Notes under the pieces: model-generated
What the model was told of the DNA's origin: nothing
The model's input: only the letters and a program-made list of their open reading frames with translations
Databases searched by the model: none
From: Clostridium gelidum
Lineage (GTDB): Bacteria > Bacillota > Clostridia > Clostridiales > Clostridiaceae
Assembly: GCF_019977655.1 (NCBI RefSeq)
Contig: NZ_AP024849.1
Span: 2,141,001-2,205,000 of the forward strand
Direction of reading: 5' to 3'
Length of the DNA stretch: 64,000 nt
Translations under genes and position numbers: made by a program
Shown here: positions 35,966 to 45,125 of the stretch, in pieces
How positions within the stretch are numbered: position 1 is the stretch's first letter
Layout of the letters: each line of letters begins with the position of its first letter

Positions 35966-37130
35966 ACAATTATTATTAGATAAATTAATAGATTCATATG
36001 AAAGTAGTAAAATTTATAAAGGTGAAATTACAAGAGATAATAAAATTTATTTTAAATTTAATAATAAAAATCTTAAAGAATATTTTGATGAATACAATTA
36101 TAAATACAAAGAAGAAATCGATATTGCATGCGAGCAATTAGAAAAAGAAAACTTTATAAAAATTCATAGGACAGAAGGCTATAATAGCCACATTATAGAT
36201 AAAGTCCAACTACTTGAAAGCAGTGTAGAAGGCATATATAAATATTTAAAAAGAAAAGAGAAAAAGCATAAGGAAAAAGATTTAATTACACTACTTAAAC
36301 AATATAGTGAAAGAGACGATTTACTTGGTAGATTTACTCTGTTTGCCGAAGAAAAAATAGAAAAAAACTTATCAATAAAAAAGTATTTGGATATTGAAAA
36401 TATAGAGCAATGTAATGATATTTTAAAAGGTATAGATAATGTTTTAAGAGAAGAAAATGAAATATTTAAAAGAAATTTTTCTATTAAAGTATATGGAGAT
36501 TCAAAAAAATATGCTCATATTGAAAGTCGCGTAATTAAAATAATTAAAGATTTTTCAGAAGACGAAATTCCAACTTATAATATTATAGATAATTACACTT
36601 ATGTTTATTTTAAAGGTAACATAGATTTAAAACTGAAAAATAGTAACATAAGTGCTAATGATTTTATAGGGGGAATAGCTATAAGCTCAAAGGACATAGA
36701 AAATATAAATGAAATTAAGGTTTGCAGTGATAAATTGGTAACAATTGAAAACTTGACTTCCTTTAATAATTATAATGAAGAATGTGGTGTTATTTATTTA
36801 GGTGGTTATCATAATAAAGTTCGTCAAAAGTTTCTTTCTAAAATATATGAACAAAATCCTAATATAAATTACTATCACTTTGGAGATATTGATGCAGGTG
36901 GTTTTAAAATTCTAGTTCATTTAATAAACAAAACTAAAATACAATTTAAAGCATTAAATATGGATAGCGAAACTTTGCTTCAAAATATTGATTATGCTAA
37001 ACCTCTTACAACTAATGATATAATCGAAATTAATAGATTATTAGAAAATGATGAGTATAAGGAATATAGTGATGTTCTATCTATGATGCTTAAACTGAAT
37101 AAAAAACTAGAACAGGAAATAATTTTCTAA
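35952..37130 (+). CDS. jetD: Wadjet protein JetD (TOPRIM-like nuclease)
   Basis: The 392-residue protein starts 14 bases inside jetC. The N-terminal part is the DUF3322-type arm with a basic helical stretch (KYLKRKEKKHKEKDLI). The C-terminal part is TOPRIM-like (DUF2220): VTIENLTSFNNY supplies the Glu, and YYHFGDIDAGGFKIL near residue 309 supplies the DxD. JetD cleaves the trapped plasmid once the SMC motor has scanned it. The operon has all four genes and no visible damage. Confidence 0.88.
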   Translation: MKNYKQLLLDKLIDSYESSKIYKGEITRDNKIYFKFNNKNLKEYFDEYNYKYKEEIDIACEQLEKENFIKIHRTEGYNSHIIDKVQLLESSVEGIYKYLKRKEKKHKEKDLITLLKQYSERDDLLGRFTLFAEEKIEKNLSIKKYLDIENIEQCNDILKGIDNVLREENEIFKRNFSIKVYGDSKKYAHIESRVIKIIKDFSEDEIPTYNIIDNYTYVYFKGNIDLKLKNSNISANDFIGGIAISSKDIENINEIKVCSDKLVTIENLTSFNNYNEECGVIYLGGYHNKVRQKFLSKIYEQNPNINYYHFGDIDAGGFKILVHLINKTKIQFKALNMDSETLLQNIDYAKPLTTNDIIEINRLLENDEYKEYSDVLSMMLKLNKKLEQEIIF

Positions 37131-37132
37131 AA

Positions 37133-37204
37133 TTCTTTGAATTTCTGAAATACCAATATGGAGAACAAGAATTTGGCGAAGGAATTGTTAATTTATTTAA
37201 ATAA
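37133..37204 (+). pseudogene. Short gene-end remnant after jetD
   Basis: Twenty-three codons without a start read FFEFLKYQYGEQEFGEGIVN then LFK and stop. It begins immediately after the jetD stop and looks like the tail of a lost gene; I cannot name it. Confidence 0.35.
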
Positions 37205-37276
37205 GTTAAAACCATAAAGTTGAAAGATCTACTTCTTTGTGATAAGATCCGATCAATTATCATGAGGAGGTAGACT

Positions 37277-37912
37277 ATGAACAATTACATATTCCTAACA
37301 GATGAAGGCTACACATATCAACCCAATACAGAATCAGATGTACCGGATATAGAAAATTTACAGGTTATAGGTATTTCTTGTGGAGAAAATGAGGAAGCGG
37401 CATTTAATAATTTGATGGCTAAAAGAAGGTATTTATTATCAACTTCATTTGATGAAATATTCTGCTACAAATTAGCTAGTGATTATAAAGATTCGTATAT
37501 GGAATTTAGTATAAATAATGATTATTCTATAGAAAAATACAAGGATGAAGATTATAATTTGCTGATAGTTAAAATAAAAGAAGATATGGATTTAGATTTA
37601 AGTGAAAGTTATATGGTACTTAATGCTATCTATAAAATTTGCAAAAATAATCCTTCGATTGTAAAAGATATTATCATGAATGAATTATATTGTAACTATT
37701 ATTTATATGTTAATAGTTATTATGAATTATCTTGCATGTTATGTGATGATGATGGATTGTGGACAGATATAGAATTTGATGAGAACTTATATGAATTTCT
37801 ATTAAAAGAACAAGATGAGGTAAAGTTAAAGGAAAGGCTTAAGAGAGAAGGTTGGTTTATTTGTGGAGTATTTGCCATATGTTTAGATAATAGTGATATA
37901 ATTACCATATGA
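37277..37912 (+). CDS. Unknown protein leading the McrBC-like operon
   Basis: The 211-residue protein starts after a perfect AGGAGG. It is acidic with no signal peptide or membrane helix. The first 65 residues (NNYIFLTDEGYTYQPNTESD, then NLQVIGISCGENEEAAFNNL) form a distinct small unit; the rest is helical with a cysteine pair in YYELSCMLCDDDG. I do not recognise the family. It ends 22 bases before the McrB-like gene, so it is likely co-transcribed. It may be an accessory or regulatory factor for that system. Confidence 0.6.
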   Translation: MNNYIFLTDEGYTYQPNTESDVPDIENLQVIGISCGENEEAAFNNLMAKRRYLLSTSFDEIFCYKLASDYKDSYMEFSINNDYSIEKYKDEDYNLLIVKIKEDMDLDLSESYMVLNAIYKICKNNPSIVKDIIMNELYCNYYLYVNSYYELSCMLCDDDGLWTDIEFDENLYEFLLKEQDEVKLKERLKREGWFICGVFAICLDNSDIITI

Positions 37913-37934
37913 TAAATCAAAGTAGGTGTAATAA

Positions 37935-39605
37935 ATGGAGAAAAATAAACAAGATTCATGGATTGATATAAATGGCTCAAATGAGAATTTTTTAGGCAGA
38001 AAAACGGTAGATAAAAGCACTTTTAAATATGGAACGACAATACCAGCGAGATATCATAAAGTTTTTCAAAGTAACATATCAGATAAGCTAGCTTTAGTAA
38101 AAAGTATAAATGTAAAGCTATTTATAAATCAAAAGGAGTTTCCAGCATTGGTTTCATTGCGTAAGTCTGAAGTGAAAGCTGGAATTACAATGCAGCTTAG
38201 ATATAGTAATAAAGCTTTGCTAGAACTTTTAAAGGAAAAACTAGAAGTAAGTTATGACTATATTGTTCAATATGAAAAAGAAAATGATAAGAAACCTTCA
38301 ACAATTCCAGCAGAATATCAGGAATATATAGATTTCTATAAAGGTGATAAAATAGATACTTTTATACTTGAATTAATTCCTAAATCAAAGAGTAAACTAG
38401 AAGATGAGGAATTAGAGGATGAAGTAATTTTAGAAGATGATTTAGATAATGAATTTGCAACAATAAATAATATTAATGCAGAAGTTACATATATTTATGA
38501 CTACATAACAAGCAAAGGTTTTTATTATGAAAAAGACTTAATCGCCAATTTTTATCTTAGTTTAATAACCAAACCTTTTGTTATTCTCTCAGGTATTTCA
38601 GGTACTGGAAAGAGTAAAATAGTAGAGTTATTTGCTGAAGCAGTTGGTGCTAATACAAATAATGAAAGATTTAAATTAATACCTGTTAGACCAGATTGGT
38701 CAGATGCAACAGATTTATTAGGTTACAGAAATATTGAAAATAAATTTGTTCCAGGTATTATTATTGATGCTGCCTATGAAGCCATGCAGCATTTGGACAA
38801 ACCTTATTTTTTATGTCTTGATGAAATGAATTTAGCAAGAGTTGAATATTATTTCAGTGATATTCTTTCATCTATGGAAACAAGAAAAATAAATGATGAT
38901 GAAATTATTACTCAAAAATTGTTAAGCAGAGCTCAATTTGGAAAAGATGAAAGAGCCTATGATAAATATGGTGATGTTTATATTCCACAGAATCTATATA
39001 TAATCGGTACTGTAAATATGGACGAGACCACCTTTCCTTTTAGTAAAAAAGTATTAGATAGAGCTAATACTATAGAATTCAATACGGTAGATTTAAAATA
39101 CAATTTTGAACAAGTATATCTTGATGAGCTTTCACCGAAAAAATATCATAATGACTTTTTAAAATCGCAATACCTAAAAATATCTGAATGCAAAGATGAA
39201 AAAGAAATAGCAACAAAGGTTATAGATAAATTAATTCTAATAAACAAGATACTTGAAAAGTACCAACAACATTTTGCCTATAGAGTACGTGATGAAATAG
39301 TATTTTATGTTATCTATGCTGTAAAGAATCAGTTATTCTCATTTGATCAAGCCATGGATTATTCTATTGTTCAAAAGATACTCCCTAAAATAAGTGGTAG
39401 TGGTGGGGAAGTCCTAGATATATTAGTAGAATTATTTAATGTTTTAAATAACACCAAATACAAAAATGATGGATATATTGAAGATGAGCAAATTAGAGCT
39501 ATGGAAAAAGAATCTGAAACGAGTAAATATAAATTAAGTAGTCAAAAAATTATGTATATGATCAGGAGGTTCTTAAGAGATGGATTCACAACCTTCTGGC
39601 AATGA
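37935..39605 (+). CDS. McrB-like AAA+ GTPase/ATPase
   Basis: The 556-residue protein has an N-terminal region of about 150 residues (FKYGTTIPARYHKVFQSNIS) that probably reads the target, an acidic linker (150-175), and an AAA+ core. The core has Walker A GISGTGKS (about 220-227), Walker B CLDEMNLARVEYYFSD (about 294) and the McrB-type loop IIGTVNMDETTFPFSKKVLD. McrB proteins form rings that translocate DNA and activate an McrC nuclease at modified bases. The gene overlaps the downstream nuclease gene by 26 bases. The exact modification recognised is unknown. Confidence 0.85.
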   Translation: MEKNKQDSWIDINGSNENFLGRKTVDKSTFKYGTTIPARYHKVFQSNISDKLALVKSINVKLFINQKEFPALVSLRKSEVKAGITMQLRYSNKALLELLKEKLEVSYDYIVQYEKENDKKPSTIPAEYQEYIDFYKGDKIDTFILELIPKSKSKLEDEELEDEVILEDDLDNEFATINNINAEVTYIYDYITSKGFYYEKDLIANFYLSLITKPFVILSGISGTGKSKIVELFAEAVGANTNNERFKLIPVRPDWSDATDLLGYRNIENKFVPGIIIDAAYEAMQHLDKPYFLCLDEMNLARVEYYFSDILSSMETRKINDDEIITQKLLSRAQFGKDERAYDKYGDVYIPQNLYIIGTVNMDETTFPFSKKVLDRANTIEFNTVDLKYNFEQVYLDELSPKKYHNDFLKSQYLKISECKDEKEIATKVIDKLILINKILEKYQQHFAYRVRDEIVFYVIYAVKNQLFSFDQAMDYSIVQKILPKISGSGGEVLDILVELFNVLNNTKYKNDGYIEDEQIRAMEKESETSKYKLSSQKIMYMIRRFLRDGFTTFWQ

Positions 39606-42006
39606 TTCTGAGCTATTATTTATTGAGACAGAAGAAGTTTATTTTTCTATTAAGGGAAACAAAGAAACTATTGGATGTGGTGAGTCAAAATCACTTACTA
39701 TTATGGTAGAAGGTAAAGAATTTGTAGAAGATATTAATAAGTGTCTTTACTTTAAGGAATACACTAATTATGAATTAGTAATTGAAAGAAAAAACAAAAC
39801 TACCATAGAGTTTTATCATGAAAATCCCAATATAAGAAATAAAGTAACACCCACAGGTAGAGGTGGAAATATCATAAGTGGGATAATTAATTTCAGAGGA
39901 GATATAGGTTATTCTGATCTTTATGTAATGGTCAATGGAAATACTCATATGAAAATAATTATAGAAGTATTGCCTAGTAAAATTGATTATAAAGAAGATT
40001 ATAAAGCTATATTAAAAGATGTTAATGAGGAAATATATAATTTAGCTTATGGATTTTTAAGTAGAACTTATCTAAGCACAGAAATAAATAATAAAAAATC
40101 AAATAGCTATACTGAGTTTTACAGCATACTAAACTATGTTTATGAAAACTTAATGAAATCCATCACTATAGTATTATCAAAACCTCATCATGAGTTAATA
40201 AAGGATAGTAGGGTATGTAAATATCAAAGCCTAAAAAATACAAGCATGGATACAATAAAATGGCTAGAGAAAAGACCACATTTATTAAAGAATGTAGATG
40301 GCATATACCTACCAACAGAGGCGTTGCAAGTAACAAAAAAAGTAACATTAGACACAAAGGAAAATAGATTTCTAAAGTTTATTTTAATAAAGATAATTGA
40401 AAAGATAGATAGTTTCATAAGAACTTATTGTGCCACACCTTGGAAAAAAGATGATCATATTATAAATAAATTAAGCACCATGAAAAAAGCAATAAACACT
40501 AAACTAAAAACTTCATTTCTAAAAGATGTAGAGAGCGACTATAGAAATACATCCATATCCTTAGTTTTTAATATGGCAAGTGGATATAGAGAAATTTATA
40601 AATATTATTTAATGCTGCAAAAGGGACTTAGCATTAATAGCAATATATTTTCCTTATCAATGAAAGAACTTAGTTTACTATATGAGTATTGGTGCTTTAT
40701 AAAAATAAATTCATTACTTAGAAAGAGATATAAGCTAATAAGTTCAGACTTTATAACAGTTAATAGAGATGGAATATTTGTTTCACTAAAAAAAGGTGTA
40801 ACTTCAACATTAGTATATGAAAATACAAAAACAAAAGAAACCTTCAAAGTCTGCTATAACTCCATTAAATCCAGTAAAGCAGATTCTAGAAATGTTGGAA
40901 GCAAAACAATAACACAAAAGCCAGATAATTTATTAGCTATAAATAAAATAGGTAGTGATAAGGCATACGAATTTGTATTTGATGCAAAATATAAGATAGA
41001 GACATCAAAGGAATATCAGAAAAATTATGGTGGCATTGGACCTAAGGAAGAGGATATAAATACAATGCACAGATACAGGGATGCCATAGTATATAAAAAT
41101 AATAAAACGCAAGTCTACGATAACTGTATTTTTGGAGCCTTTGTACTATTTCCATATAAAGCTGAGCAAGAATACAAAAATCATGACTTCTACAAGAGTA
41201 TAGAAGAAGTAAATATAGGTGGGATTCCCTTTCTTCCATCAACTACAGTACTTATGGAAGAGTTTTTAGATAAATTAATAAATGAATCATCTTACTCAAC
41301 CTTTGAAAGATCATTAGAATCATTAGGACGCGATAATTATATAAAAGATGAATACTTTAAAGATAGAACAGTTCTTGTTGGAGCTTTAAGAAATAAAGAG
41401 CAATTTGAAATAAATCTAAAAGGCAAGTTTTATCACACTAAATGCAGCAATATAAATCTAGCAGAGCATAATATTAAATTTGTAGCATTGGCACAATCAA
41501 AGAAACAATTTGTTGGTTATGCTGGTATAAACTATTATGGCAAGATAGTTGATATAAAAGTTGTGAAAAGAAATAAGATTAAGGAAATCCCAAATGATTC
41601 TGAAGAAGACTACTATATTTTCAAAATAGAAGAATGGAAGCAGTTAAACAGAAAAATTGAAGTAAAAGGCTATCAAGTTCTAAAGGTGATATATACTACA
41701 GAATTCTTACTTAATAATGCTGGAGTCGTAACTGAACTTTGCATTAAATCGAAAGAAGAATATAGATTATGGCAAGAATTAAAGCGGATCAGCTCTTTTA
41801 CTGAGACAGAAATTGATGGGAATATAAATAAGAACAGTAGCATTGAGGGTTTTTCCATAGAAGGAATGAAGATTCGTATAAAAGATGACAAAATAAGTGT
41901 AGAGCACAATGGGAGTTCATATGATTTTTCTAGGGAAGAATTTAATAGAAAACCTAGGGGTGTAATGCAGAAAATATTTAATATAAAAATGTGTGTATCC
42001 AATTAA
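39580..42006 (+). CDS. McrC-like nuclease (DUF2357/DUF524, PD-(D/E)XK)
   Basis: The start follows AGGAGG at 39564. The 808-residue protein has an N-terminal beta-rich DUF2357-like region, a helical middle, and a PD-(D/E)XK nuclease core with KPDNLLAIN (Asp449) and FVFDAKYK (Asp468, Lys470). A further C-terminal region from about 600 to 808 contains KKQFVGYAGINYYGKIVDIK and YYIFKIEEW. With the McrB-like gene it forms a DUF2357-type branch of type IV restriction. Ghosts of the same gene lie at 51.53 kb and 62.64 kb. A terminator follows. Confidence 0.82.
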   Translation: MDSQPSGNDSELLFIETEEVYFSIKGNKETIGCGESKSLTIMVEGKEFVEDINKCLYFKEYTNYELVIERKNKTTIEFYHENPNIRNKVTPTGRGGNIISGIINFRGDIGYSDLYVMVNGNTHMKIIIEVLPSKIDYKEDYKAILKDVNEEIYNLAYGFLSRTYLSTEINNKKSNSYTEFYSILNYVYENLMKSITIVLSKPHHELIKDSRVCKYQSLKNTSMDTIKWLEKRPHLLKNVDGIYLPTEALQVTKKVTLDTKENRFLKFILIKIIEKIDSFIRTYCATPWKKDDHIINKLSTMKKAINTKLKTSFLKDVESDYRNTSISLVFNMASGYREIYKYYLMLQKGLSINSNIFSLSMKELSLLYEYWCFIKINSLLRKRYKLISSDFITVNRDGIFVSLKKGVTSTLVYENTKTKETFKVCYNSIKSSKADSRNVGSKTITQKPDNLLAINKIGSDKAYEFVFDAKYKIETSKEYQKNYGGIGPKEEDINTMHRYRDAIVYKNNKTQVYDNCIFGAFVLFPYKAEQEYKNHDFYKSIEEVNIGGIPFLPSTTVLMEEFLDKLINESSYSTFERSLESLGRDNYIKDEYFKDRTVLVGALRNKEQFEINLKGKFYHTKCSNINLAEHNIKFVALAQSKKQFVGYAGINYYGKIVDIKVVKRNKIKEIPNDSEEDYYIFKIEEWKQLNRKIEVKGYQVLKVIYTTEFLLNNAGVVTELCIKSKEEYRLWQELKRISSFTETEIDGNINKNSSIEGFSIEGMKIRIKDDKISVEHNGSSYDFSREEFNRKPRGVMQKIFNIKMCVSN

Positions 42007-42041
42007 GAAACCGTAAACTATGTTTAATAAAGATTGTATTT

Positions 42042-42072
42042 AAATAAGAGTTCATTTCGGACTCTTATTTTT
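42042..42072 (+). terminator. Terminator of the McrBC-like operon
   Basis: AAATAAGAGT and ACTCTTATTT form a perfect stem followed by TT. The same hairpin is repeated at 51661-51691. Confidence 0.85.
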
Positions 42073-42100
42073 CATGCAAAAATATAGCATAGGTTGACGA

Positions 42101-42190
42101 ACAAATGTGCGTATATTATTTATAAAATTGGAAATAATTATAGTATAGAGAATTGAGTATTCAAAACTAAATTTATGCTATAATTGAGGA
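42101..42190 (+). promoter_or_regulatory. Conserved leader of an Rpn-type gene, copy 1
   Basis: The block with GGAAATAATTATAGTATAGA and TTGAGTATTCAAAACTAAAT recurs at 51.72 and 55.74 kb before other Rpn genes. TATAGT is a candidate -10 box. Confidence 0.5.
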
Positions 42191-42196
42191 AATAGA

Positions 42197-43149
42197 ATGG
42201 GTCATAGAAGGGCCATAAATAATATACATGACAGGTCTTACAAGGATTTATACTCACATAAAGAAGTGTTTTTAGATTTAGTTAAGGAAATGCTAAAGCA
42301 CCATGGGCTAAGGATTTAAAAGAAGAAAACTTAGTTCTAGTTGATAAAGAATACATATTATCAGATTACGAAGAAAATGAAGCAGACATTGTATATAGAG
42401 CAAATATTGATGGTAAAGAAGTTATCTTTTATACACTATTAGAATTTCAATCAAGTGTGGATTATAGAATGCCACTAAGATTATTTTTTTACATAAATGA
42501 AATACTTAGAGAACACATTAAAAACTTAAAAAAGGAAGATAAGAAAAACAAAAAGGGTTTTAATGTACCTGCAGTAATTCCAATTGTTTTATATAATGCC
42601 ACTAGAGAATGGAATGCACCAAGATATTTTAAAGATATAGTAAATAAGAGCGAACTTTTTGGAGAGAATATAGTAAATTTCAAATACGAACTCTTTGATG
42701 TAAATCATCAATATGCTAAAGAAGACTTAATAAAAAATAATAACATTACATCAGCTATATTTCTTTTAGATCAGAAAGTGGAGCCATTAGAATTTTTAGA
42801 TAGATTAAAGGCTGTAGCACTTGAATTTAATAAATTGACAGATACGCAAAAAATGATACTTAAACATTGGATTAGAAATACTGTAGATGAAACTATAGCA
42901 GAAAATGCAGTTGAAATATTAGATACTAATAAAGAAGGAGTGGAAAAGATGGTTGCTAATAATGCTTTTATGATAGAGGAAATGAAAGAAAAGGTTGAGA
43001 AAGAAACTAGAAAACAAGAAAGAGAACTTAGAAAACAGGACAAAATTGAAATTGCTAAAAATTTAATGGATATTTTAGATAATGAAACAATAGCATTAAA
43101 AACAGGATTAAGCGTAGAAGAAGTAGCTAAAATAAGAGTAAAAAATTAA
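42197..43149 (+). pseudogene. Rpn/YhgA-like nuclease gene with a 1-base deletion
   Basis: From ATG 42197 the frame reads MGHRRAINNIHDRSYKDLYS then LVKEMLK. One base is then missing at about 42296 relative to the intact copy at 55838 (CTAAAGCACC against CTTAAAGCACC). The downstream frame is intact to 43149, including SSVDYRMPLRLFFYINEILR. The family is Transposase_31/YhgA-like Rpn: PD-(D/E)XK nucleases linked to recombination. As it stands only a 230-codon piece without the N-terminal part could be made, so it is probably inactive. A base-calling error should be excluded. Confidence 0.85.
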
Positions 43150-43187
43150 CTATGAACATAATAATCGTTTTTATAATATTTCATTTT

Positions 43188-43226
43188 AGGCAGTAAATTT
43201 ATAAAAAATAGGTTTACTGCCTTTTT
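43188..43226 (+). terminator. Terminator after the Rpn pseudogene
   Basis: GGCAGTAAA and TTTACTGCC form a perfect stem followed by TTTTT. A near-identical hairpin follows the other Rpn gene at 52842. Confidence 0.85.
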
Positions 43227-43264
43227 CTAATCCTAATAATCACAATTGCGTTAGAGTTGGTAAT

Positions 43265-43336
43265 AGCAACCTCAGCCCTCGGACTTCAAAAGTACTCCCA
43301 AGGGTATTTGTGAAGAAAGAATGACTGAACTTGCTA
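43265..43336. repeat. Dispersed palindromic repeat, class B copy
   Basis: AGCAACCTCAGCCCTCGGAC begins and GAATGACTGAACTTGCTA ends a 72-base copy with near-inverted ends. Confidence 0.75.
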
Positions 43337-43370
43337 GAAATATAATTTATAACAAAGCAAGTTAAGATTA

Positions 43371-43403
43371 AAACACTAATATTTTATAGTATTAGTGTTT
43401 TTA
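43371..43403 (+). terminator. Terminator after the class B repeat
   Basis: AAACACTAATA and TATTAGTGTTT form a long stem with a T run. No gene directly precedes it, so it may belong to a lost gene. Confidence 0.7.
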
Positions 43404-43604
43404 GTACTTAATTAAGGTATTAAGGCAATAAATTAAAGAATTATTTGAGGTGTAATAAACTGGATGATATAATAAATTAATACAATGATAATTAAATAAT
43501 TTATAGATGTTTGGAGATTATAACATATTTATTGTAATTCGAGCTTCAACAAATTATTTATGTTCGAACATTACCAAAATAATTTAATAAAATGGAGTGA
43601 ATTT

Positions 43605-43958
43605 ATGAGCAGAGGAATAGAAGTTTATTATAAATTAGTAAGTATAGATAAAGAGAAAATTACTTATGGGTATTCTGGAGCAAATATAAACAAAGAATAT
43701 GAACTTATTAAATTATTAGACTATGATGGATTAATTGAAATAGCGATTGAAGCACTAGAAAGAAATAAGATTTTATCGGAAGTTTTTACTAATAAAGAAG
43801 TTAATATTATAAAAGAGTGCAGATATGAATGGCATGAAAACAAGCTGGCAAATGGAGATGATCAAGTAGGTTATTTTGCTGTAACTGCAGTTTCTAAGAT
43901 TTTTAAAGAACATAAAAAAAATATGAAAATTCCAACTAAAGGTTCAGTGGTATATTAA
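43605..43958 (+). CDS. Small unknown protein
   Basis: The ATG at 43605 has GGAGTG upstream; a longer frame from 43560 has no site. The 117-residue protein begins MSRGIEVYYKLVSIDKEKIT and is mixed alpha/beta, without signal peptide, membrane helix or known motif. It is followed 40 bases later by another small gene with its own GGAGAG site. Small acidic or mixed proteins in such pairs are often immunity proteins, but nothing here proves it. Confidence 0.6.
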   Translation: MSRGIEVYYKLVSIDKEKITYGYSGANINKEYELIKLLDYDGLIEIAIEALERNKILSEVFTNKEVNIIKECRYEWHENKLANGDDQVGYFAVTAVSKIFKEHKKNMKIPTKGSVVY

Positions 43959-43998
43959 AATAAAAACTATATAGTAATTTTAAAGGAGAGACTGGATT

Positions 43999-44424
43999 AT
44001 GAGAAATGAATATAAAGATAAAACAGGATTATTTGAGGATTATAATTTTAAATTGGCAGTTATAGATGCATTATTGGATAAAAAAACATCATTTAGTGAT
44101 GAACTAGAAACTTTAAAGAAAAAATATTGTGATACATTTGAAATATACGAAGATGAAAGTCCGATTGAAGAAATTGCTGAATATTTCGAAATATTAAAAA
44201 TTGAAGATAATGATTTGAATCAAGTTACAGAAATATGTTTTGATGGAGGGAATGAAATCTATTTTTATATATGTCCTGATTGGGATGGGGAAGATGATTA
44301 TTTTGAGATTAACAGTATTGAAGGATATAAAAAATTGAAAAAACTAAAAGCAGTTACATACATAAGCATGCTTGATGAGGATATTCTTGAACCTATGAAA
44401 GATGAGGGCATTGAAGTTTTATAA
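43999..44424 (+). CDS. Small acidic protein, DUF6892-like, possibly immunity-type
   Basis: The 141-residue protein starts after AAAGGAGAG. It is strongly acidic, with a core TEICFDGGNEIYFYICPDWD then GEDDYFEINSIEGYKKLKKL. The FDGG...PDWDGEDD pattern resembles DUF6892-type proteins, found near polymorphic-toxin immunity genes. The similarity is by memory and weak. It forms a likely pair with the gene upstream; no toxin gene is visible nearby. Confidence 0.55.
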   Translation: MRNEYKDKTGLFEDYNFKLAVIDALLDKKTSFSDELETLKKKYCDTFEIYEDESPIEEIAEYFEILKIEDNDLNQVTEICFDGGNEIYFYICPDWDGEDDYFEINSIEGYKKLKKLKAVTYISMLDEDILEPMKDEGIEVL

Positions 44425-44466
44425 TAGAAATTAATGATTTAAATTAAATTCCTAGAGTTATTTTTT

Positions 44467-44537
44467 AGCAACTTAAACACGACATATCTAGAAGCACCCA
44501 CAGGATCTTTGTGAAGGAAGACTGACTGAACTTGCTA
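44467..44537. repeat. Dispersed palindromic repeat, class B copy
   Basis: AGCAACTTAAACACGAC begins and GACTGACTGAACTTGCTA ends a copy of about 71 bases. Confidence 0.7.
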
Positions 44538-44670
44538 TTATTAGAGCAAATCGGTGTTTCCACTAAATTTCATGGAAGTGAATTTTATGAACAGAAAAGT
44601 AGTAAAATCAATTATTATATATGTTATAATAAATATAAAATATTGGGAAAACATAGAAAGAGTGGTAATC

Positions 44671-44988
44671 ATGAAAGATACAATAGATAGAATCAGAAAA
44701 TTCAGAAATGACAGAGATTGGAGCCAGTTTCATACACCTGCTAATTTATCAAAAGCAATTTCAATTGAAGCAGGAGAGCTTTTAGAAGAATTTTTATGGG
44801 ATGATAAAAATTATAATAAAGAACATGTATTAGAAGAACTTGCAGATGTTATGGTTTATTGTATACAAATGGCTGATTCTTTAGGTGTTGATTTAGAAGA
44901 TATTATAAATAGCAAAATGGATAAAAATGAAAAGAAATATCCTGTTGAAAAAGCAAAAGGTAACAGTAAGAAATACACACAATTATAA
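44671..44988 (+). CDS. MazG-like nucleotide pyrophosphohydrolase (RS21-C6/dCTPase type)
   Basis: The start is ATG 44671 after GAGTGGT; a longer frame to 44554 is unlikely. The 105-residue all-alpha protein has FRNDRDWSQFHTPANLSKAI, then the metal-binding EAGELLEEFLW and EELADVMVYCIQMAD. This is the small pyrophosphatase branch that hydrolyses dCTP-like or non-canonical nucleotides. A nuclease-helicase gene begins 137 bases downstream on the same strand with no clear terminator between. This repeats the MazG/nuclease-helicase pairing at 10.4 kb with unrelated partners. Confidence 0.85.
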   Translation: MKDTIDRIRKFRNDRDWSQFHTPANLSKAISIEAGELLEEFLWDDKNYNKEHVLEELADVMVYCIQMADSLGVDLEDIINSKMDKNEKKYPVEKAKGNSKKYTQL

Positions 44989-45125
44989 AAGCAGCTATGC
45001 ACTTCTAAAAAGAGCAGCTATGCTGCAATACGGATCTTATCACCTATAAAAAGAGTGGATATGCCACAATGCAGAACTTTTCTGCAACCAAGATTATTTC
45101 ACATTTATAAAAAGGGGAACTTAAA

